Source: Megascapheus bottae (lineage: Eukaryota > Chordata > Mammalia > Rodentia > Geomyidae). From it: a stretch of 64,000 nt of DNA. The stretch covers positions 1 to 64,000 of the forward strand of contig JANJXV010000161.1 of the NCBI GenBank assembly GCA_024803745.1, in the 5' to 3' direction. Below, in pieces: positions 58,620-64,000 of the stretch. The stretch's first letter is position 1. The number at the start of each line of letters is the position of its first letter. The notes beneath the pieces are model-generated. The model was not told the origin of the DNA, searched no databases, and saw only the letters and a list, made by a program, of their open reading frames with translations. The position numbers and the translations under genes were made by a program.

Positions 58620-58850
58620 TTTCATTCCTGGCCTTGAACTCAAAACCTGGAGCTTTTTCTTAGCTTTTCTTTGCTCAAGGTAGCACTCTAGCTCTTGAGC
58701 CACAGCTCTACTTCAATCTTTGTTCTTGCTCTAAACTGGGAGTATGACTCTCATGCATTTTTCCCTTTGCTGGGTTGGTTTTAAACCACAATACTAAGAT
58801 CAGGATCCTGAATATGCCTCGGATTACAGGTATTATCTAATCAAAACAAA
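58620..58850 (-). repeat. Composite SINE, degenerate
   Basis: 'GGCCTTGAACTCAAAACCTG', 'GCTCAAGGTAGCACTCTAGC' and 'CTCGGATTACAGG' in reverse order. Confidence 0.75.
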
Positions 58851-58859
58851 TTCCTGATT

Positions 58860-59780
58860 TCTTTTTTAGACATAATTAGTTCTTTCAGGTGAGCCACCAG
58901 CCACTCATGCAAGAGCATTGCAGGATCCCAGCATTCATCTTGTCTCCAGTCTTATTCCATCCATCTCACAATGGTCATCTAAAACACCCTGCTGCATGCT
59001 TGAAGTCGCAAGGAATGTTCTCAACGCCATGAGAAGCCCCCTTAAGCTCTGCCTCAGACATGCCCAGCCCCCATCCCACTTCCACATGAGCATTTGATTA
59101 GGAGAAATTTCCTGAGTACATCATCATCTTTTCCTCACCATTCAAATTTCATCTTTGGAGTCATTTCTCCCAGACAAAGAGGAACATGATCCATGGTTTG
59201 ATAGCAGCTCCAGCTTCATAGTCCCAGCCACCAACACCCCCCCCCCATTACCTTGCCAGACACCTGAATTCAAGAACAATGTTTTCACTACCCCTGACTC
59301 TTATCAAATGTTTTAACTTATACAGTGCATTAAAATAATTTTACTAAATGGAATAAACACATGGCATCAAGCTTCAGAATCTTTGCACCTGAACTTTTAG
59401 TGAATAACAGACACACCAGCATTTCTGTAGCCAACAGAAATCTTAGCTTTGAGATTTCAGCATTCCTGGTATCCAAGTTTGGATGTGCTAACACTGCCCT
59501 TAATGAGGCACTTCAACCACACAATCCCACAACAATCAATGTCATTTGACATTCACTGGTAGGTGGTGCTAGGAAAAAGACTGATGTGCCAACTCCATGC
59601 TGGCTTGACCTATGCCATCTTCAAACCTGGAGCAAGTGGGGCTCCTCTCTCCGTGACATCTTTTGTGTACTACCCCAGGAGGACCTTTACCTTGAGTCAA
59701 AATTATGAAGACTATCTCTACCAGCAAAGATTCCAGTGAGATGTGCCTATATGGATAAAGCTAAAATCTCACTAAAGTGA
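58860..59780. other. No recognisable feature
   Basis: No gene was recognised. A C run lies at about 59238-59247. Confidence 0.45.
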
Positions 59781-59784
59781 GGTT

Positions 59785-60015
59785 GTTGGCAGTGCTGGAG
59801 CCTGAACTCAGGGGCTGGGCACTAAGCATTTGTACTCAAGACTATCCCTTTACCACTTGAGCCCAAACTCCATTCCCAGCTGTTTTTATTTTTGGTAGTA
59901 AGAATCTATCAGACTTTCCTGTTCTGGGTGACTTGGAACTTCCATACTCAGATCTCAGCCTCCTGACCAGCCTGGATTAAAAGTGTGGATCAGCCATGCG
60001 CCACACCTGAGGACT
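59785..60015 (-). repeat. Composite SINE
   Basis: 'GGAGCCTGAACTCAGGGGCT', 'CCACTTGAGCCCAAACTCCA' and 'TCAGATCTCAGCCTCCTGAC' in reverse order. Confidence 0.75.
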
Positions 60016-60387
60016 TCTGCCAGCACATTTTTTCCCAAAAATTGGAAGAGGAAGATGAGGGAGGATTGGGCTCATCCTGACCTGCATATGAAGGAGAGCA
60101 TCAGCCCGTGAAATTCATTCCCTGTTGTAGGCTGCTGGAGAAAAGGTAGCAAATAGGGACAGGCTGGCAGCAGATGCCACAGAACAACTTGTGACCAAGA
60201 CTCCCAGAGCAGACCTCAGAATCGATGACAGAGTTGGATCTATCCAGTAACAGAGGCAGTGGTGACACCTGAAACTGCGCGTTTGAGCCTTTGCAGCTAG
60301 TAAACAGGGCCACCTATGTCTCAATGAGAAAGGTGAGATTTTGGTGGAGAAGGTGAGATTAAACATTATGTATCATGCAAGAAGACA

Positions 60388-61250
60388 GACTATAAGGGGT
60401 CTTTTATTATTCCAAGTGAAATTTTGGATTTCCTCTTCTGTTTCTTTAAAGAATGACATTGGGATATTGATTGAAGATTGCCATTTTTACAATATTACTC
60501 CTTCCAAACCAGGAGCATAGGTTTTTGCATTTCCTCAGTTCTGCGTTAATTTCCTTCTCCAGGGTTTATAGTTCCATCAAAAAGGTGCTTTATATTCTAA
60601 GTTAATTCATAGGTATTTTATTTTCTTTGATAGCAAAATGAGTTGCTATCCTGATTCTTGCCTCATTCCTCTCGTTTCTTGGCATATAAGAAGGCAGTTG
60701 ACATTGAAGGTTAATTTTATACCCTGCTACCTTACCAAAGTTTTATATCAGCTCAAGCAGCTTCGGAGTAGAGACTATAGGGTTCTTTAAATACAGAATC
60801 ATGTCATCTGTAAGGAGAGAAAGTTTCAGTTCCTCTTTCCCTTTTCCTCCTCACTCCAGTTAGAGTGGCCAAGATCCAGAAATCTAATAACTTATGCTGG
60901 AGGGGATGTGGCCAGGAGGGATCACTACTACACTGTGGTGGGATTGAAAACTCGTTCAACCACTATGGAAAGCACTATGGCAGTATCCCAAAAAGACTAA
61001 ACATAGAGCTCCCCTGTGATCCAGCAATTTCACTACTTGCCAATCGTCCAGATAGGACATACTAAATTCACTAGAACAATAACATTTATCACAGCACTAT
61101 TTACTATAGCAAAGGTATGGAACCAACCCAGATGCCCGTCAGTTGATGAGTAGATCAAATATGGTATTTTTACACAATGGAATTCTGTGCTTCTGTCAGA
61201 AAGAATGACATAGACGAATTTGTAAGGAAATAGAAAGACTGTAAAGTTTA
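60388..61250 (+). mobile_element. 5'-inverted (twin-primed) truncated L1
   Basis: The left part (60388-60850) is L1 ORF2 RT sequence in minus orientation ('GGGTCTTTTATTATTCCAAG', 'TCATGTCATCTGTAAGGAGA'). The right part (60853-61250) is the ORF2 C-terminus in plus orientation, encoding '[16 protein letters not shown]' and 'LNIELPCDPAISLL'. A switch of strand at one point is the signature of twin priming during L1 insertion. It is older than the array L1s. Confidence 0.85.
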
Positions 61251-61315
61251 GAAATTAGTTTCTGTCTCCTTCTCTATCTCTGTACAATTTAGAAGTTCCT
61301 GTTTCTCTTACTTTC

Positions 61316-61372
61316 TGTCTCTTTTCTCTTTTTCTCTCTCTCTTTCTGTCTCTCACTGTCTCTCTCTCTCTC

Positions 61373-61422
<50 letters not shown>
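61316..61422 (+). repeat. (TC)n simple repeat
   Basis: About 105 bp of TC-rich repeat joined to the tail side of the reversed SINE at 61426. Confidence 0.95.
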
Positions 61423-61425
<3 letters not shown>

Positions 61426-61605
61426 CTTAGGCTTGAACTCAGGGACTGAGCTACTTTTGCTCAAGGTTAGCACTCTACCATTTGGACCACAGTGCTGCTT
61501 CTGGCTTGCTCTTTTCACGTAGTATTGAGGAATCTAACCCAGGCCTTCTTCCTTGATAGGTTAGCACTCTACCACTAAGCCACACAGTCAGCTTTTAGAG
61601 GTTTC
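61426..61605 (-). repeat. ID-like SINE pair
   Basis: 'TAGGCTTGAACTCAGGGACT', 'GCTCAAGGTTAGCACTCTAC' and 'GTTAGCACTCTACCACTAAG'. Confidence 0.85.
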
Positions 61606-62333
61606 TGACAAAGGTTTTCCTACATGCTATTATTTCTTCTGTGAGTGCTCTTAATGCTTGCTGAAGGTTGACTTTGTTTAGAAGACTTACCTTAATGCTC
61701 CCATATACAGAGATTCTATATATAGCTGAATGTTTTTCATTACTCAGAATTTCTCTATTGTGTATGTTCTGAAATGTACTGAAGACTGACTTCTGATTAA
61801 AAGTCATTGCACATTTGTTGTATTCATTAGTTTTCTTTTCTTCTATGGGAATCAGGTTTGTGATGAACACAGAAGTATGCCTTCCAGGTCAAACACTTTC
61901 CACATTTGTAATATTCATAAGGTTTTTCTCTCCTATGTGCATTTTATACTTAGTCATGCGTTCATGATGGATTTTTCATATTCTTATATTCATACGATTT
62001 TTATCCTGTGTCTGTGTGGTATCATGCAAACTCAACTATGAGTTCTTCAAAAAATTTCCCTTTCATTTTATTCATAGGATTCTATCCTGTGGGTGTTTAG
62101 TGATAAATCTTGACTTGTGCCTTCTGGGGAAAAGACTGAACATTTGCTACATTCATTAAGGGTTTTATCTTGTGTTGGTTCTGTGACACAAGCTGAGTTT
62201 TCTTCCACAGACTAAAAAGTCTTTCCTATTTATTACATTGCTAAGGCTTCTCATATGTGTGAACTCTCTTACGCTTCCTGAAGGGTGAATACTGCACGAA
62301 AGACTTTCAACTTTGGTTATATTCCTAGGGTTT
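61606..62333 (-). pseudogene. Decayed zinc-finger tail of the adjacent ZNF locus
   Basis: The minus strand holds several degenerate C2H2 units in shifted frames, for example 'NEYNKCAMTFNQKSVFSTFQ' (61595-61870). Linker-like pieces occur every 84 bp or so. Zinc ligands are largely lost. These were probably fingers of the same gene, downstream of its present stop codon at 62334. Confidence 0.7.
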
Positions 62334-63230
62334 CTAATATGTGTGAATTCTGTTATGCCTCCTGTAATGTGACTTCCATCTGAAGGTCTTACCACATTTG
62401 ATGCACTCGTACAGTTTCTCTCCTGTGTGTGTTCTCTGATGCAATTTGAGGGAAGACTTCCATTTGAAAGACATTCCACATCGGTTACATTCATAAGGTT
62501 TTTCTCCTGTTTGAATTGTCTTATGCATGTTGAGGTTTGGCTTCTGTGTGAAGGACTTTTCACATATGTTACACTCATTAGGTGTTTCTCCTGAGTATAT
62601 TCTCTGATGAACATGGAGTTTTACCTTCCATTTGAAAGACTTTCCGCATTCACTACATGCATAAGTTTTCTCTCCTGTGTGTTTTCTATAATGCCCATCA
62701 AGATATGACTTCCAATTGAAGGTCTTTCCACATTTGTTGCACACATAAGGTTTCTCTCCTGTGTGTGTTCTTTGACGCAATTTGAGGGAAGATTTCTGTC
62801 GGAAAGACTTTACACATTGGTTACATTCATAAGGTTTCACTCCTGTGTGTATTCTCTGATGAACACGAAGTTTTCCCTTCCCTTGGAAAGACTTTCCACA
62901 TTCATTACACTTATAAGATTTCTCTCCTGTGTGTGTTATTTGATGAACTCGAAGGTGTATCTTCTGGGTGAAAGACTTTTCACATTTGTTACATTCATAA
63001 GGTTTCTCTTCTGTGTGTCTTCTCTGGTGCAAAGTGAGGTATGATTTCAGTCTAAAAGTCTTCCCACATTTATCCCATTCATAAGATTTCTCTTCTGTGT
63101 GAGATCTCTGATGTGTGCTGAGAGCTGAATTCTGGGCAGAAATTTTATTACGTTCCTCATATTCATAAGGTTTGTCTTCTCTTGGAGATCGAGGTTGGAG
63201 CGTCAGGTCTGACTTCTCAGAAATTAATTT
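62334..63230 (-). CDS. C2H2 zinc-finger array (KRAB-ZNF type), probably pseudogene
   Basis: An open minus-strand frame from about 63228 to the stop at 62334 encodes nine tandem fingers joined by TGEKPY-type linkers. Such proteins bind DNA in the nucleus and usually repress transposons or genes through a KRAB domain. In order, fingers 2, 3, 5, 8 and 9 keep C2H2. Finger 1 has 'YEWDKC' (first Cys lost), finger 4 'LKLRQRTH' (His lost), finger 6 ends 'HQRIY' and finger 7 'HKTIQ' (last His lost). Two still weaker units lie upstream ('YEYEERNKISAQNSALSTHQ', 'EKSDLTLQPRSPRE'). No ATG-led continuous frame connects it to the upstream exon part, so I regard it as a pseudogene or a damaged allele. Confidence 0.8.
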   Translation of the reverse strand, partial: KLISEKSDLTLQPRSPREDKPYEYEERNKISAQNSALSTHQRSHTEEKSYEWDKCGKTFRLKSYLTLHQRRHTEEKPYECNKCEKSFTQKIHLRVHQITHTGEKSYKCNECGKSFQGKGKLRVHQRIHTGVKPYECNQCVKSFRQKSSLKLRQRTHTGEKPYVCNKCGKTFNWKSYLDGHYRKHTGEKTYACSECGKSFKWKVKLHVHQRIYSGETPNECNICEKSFTQKPNLNMHKTIQTGEKPYECNRCGMSFKWKSSLKLHQRTHTGEKLYECIKCGKTFRWKSHYRRHNRIHTY

Positions 63231-63824
63231 TCACACTTGATGTACGCATCACATATCTCAGGATATTTGCTCTGAGGTATTGTAAGGCGTATTTCATTAC
63301 TGAAAGATTTCTCACATTCACTACATGTATGAGGAGTCTCTCCTGTGTACATTTTCGGATGTGTAGTGATGGTCGGTGTTAAGTACAATATTTTTCATCA
63401 CACAGTACATTTAGCAGTTTTCCTCCCTCCCTGAAGAATTTCTTGGGCAGGGAGAAAAGAATTATGATACTGCAGATCTTTTGGACTGTCACAATCATGA
63501 ATAAAATGCTCTGAATAGCCGATGGATTTTTTAAGAACAGGAGACATACGAGATCTGTATGCAGCATGCATCTCATCAGGCTTAGGAGACAGAAGCATGT
63601 TCTGACACTTAATGAACTCCTCAGTCCTCACCCCTAAGTTGTTACCGTTATTACTAATCAGCTCTAGATTATGTGTAGAGCTCAAATTTAAAGTTGTTGC
63701 AAATCTCACGTTTTCCTCCACTTCGATACTACTTGCAACTGCTACTTCACATAGACATTCATGTGGACTTTCCTGGCAAGTCTTGAACACATTTTCCATT
63801 ACCTGGACATCTAAAATGAGTCCT
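63231..63824 (-). pseudogene. 5' part of the ZNF last exon, frameshifted
   Basis: A splice acceptor (GTCTTTTTTTCTAG) precedes 63824. The exon opens 'LILDVQVMENVFKTCQESPH' and runs as a Ser/Asn/Glu-rich linker, as between KRAB and the fingers, to a TGA at 63398 just as the first finger begins ('KTAKCTV'). A finger in another frame follows ('ETPHTCSECEKSFSNEIRL', last His lost), and a further frame change occurs near 63230. The KRAB exons would lie beyond 64000, outside the window. Confidence 0.75.
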
Positions 63825-64000
63825 AGAAAAAAAGACACAAACATACATGAGATACAAATATTCCTTACTGTAAAGGTAATGACTTTTCTTTCCCATCCTA
63901 AGTGTTAGATATTTTAAAATATAAAAGTGGAAATTGATTTGTGAGAAATATATGCTTTTCTCCCTAACATATTAAGAAAATGATATTTTACAATGACCAA
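63825..64000 (-). other. Intron upstream of the ZNF last exon
   Basis: Pyrimidine-rich on the minus strand near the acceptor. No KRAB-coding sequence is visible before the window ends. Confidence 0.5.

Noticed and set aside
59361..59549. 62-codon plus-strand ORF
   Set aside because: No motif, no neighbouring exon and no splice sites.

Overview
This is mammalian nuclear DNA, with no bacterial or viral-genome gene organisation. It most likely comes from a geomyoid rodent (kangaroo rat, pocket mouse or gopher lineage). The reason is the dominant SINE, a composite of a tRNA/ID-like half (box A like GGCTCAAGTGGTAGAG, box B like GAGTTCAAGCCC) and a 7SL/B1-like half (GTGAGCCACCA read in reverse), seen in more than twenty copies. 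That assignment is an inference from repeat style; no species-diagnostic gene is present. Apart from repeats, the window holds only pseudogenes and one zinc-finger locus that looks broken.

Layout. (1) Positions 1-3790 are the 3' part of an endogenous retrovirus on the + strand: an integrase C-terminal fragment, a long uninterpretable middle with a SINE and an antisense fragment of an RPS2 processed pseudogene, then a polypurine tract and a 401-bp 3' LTR. The LTR ends in CA at 3790 and the next base is mid-ORF2 of an L1, so the provirus sits inside an L1 copy. (2) Positions 3791-41653 are a tandem array with a period of about 7.4 kb: six L1 copies, all on the minus strand (four full length, the first cut by the provirus, the last truncated and internally deleted), alternating with five copies of a 1.37-1.40 kb spacer. 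Each spacer carries two SINEs, an ATC microsatellite of variable length and an exon-like block. All full L1 copies share the same reading-frame lesions, so the array grew by recombination from an already dead element, not by repeated retrotransposition. (3) Positions 41654-50200 are a graveyard of SINEs, older L1 3' ends and simple repeats. (4) Positions 50600-53266, minus strand, are a decayed RalGDS-family pseudogene: two exons of the RasGEF N-terminal (REM) domain with splice sites still visible, an acidic linker exon and a possible cysteine-rich first exon. The region 53041-54335 is an inverted, L1-free relative of the array spacer, which links the array to this gene family. (5) Positions 54336-61605 are mostly unassigned, with SINEs and one 5'-inverted L1. 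(6) Positions 61600-63824, minus strand, are the last exon of a KRAB-type C2H2 zinc-finger gene with a frameshifted 5' part, nine fingers in one open frame (five with all zinc ligands) and a decayed tail.

The unusual object is the L1-plus-spacer macrosatellite, amplified from the 5' end of a RalGDS-like locus and later hit by a retrovirus. All sequence comparisons were made by eye; no percent identities or database matches are claimed.
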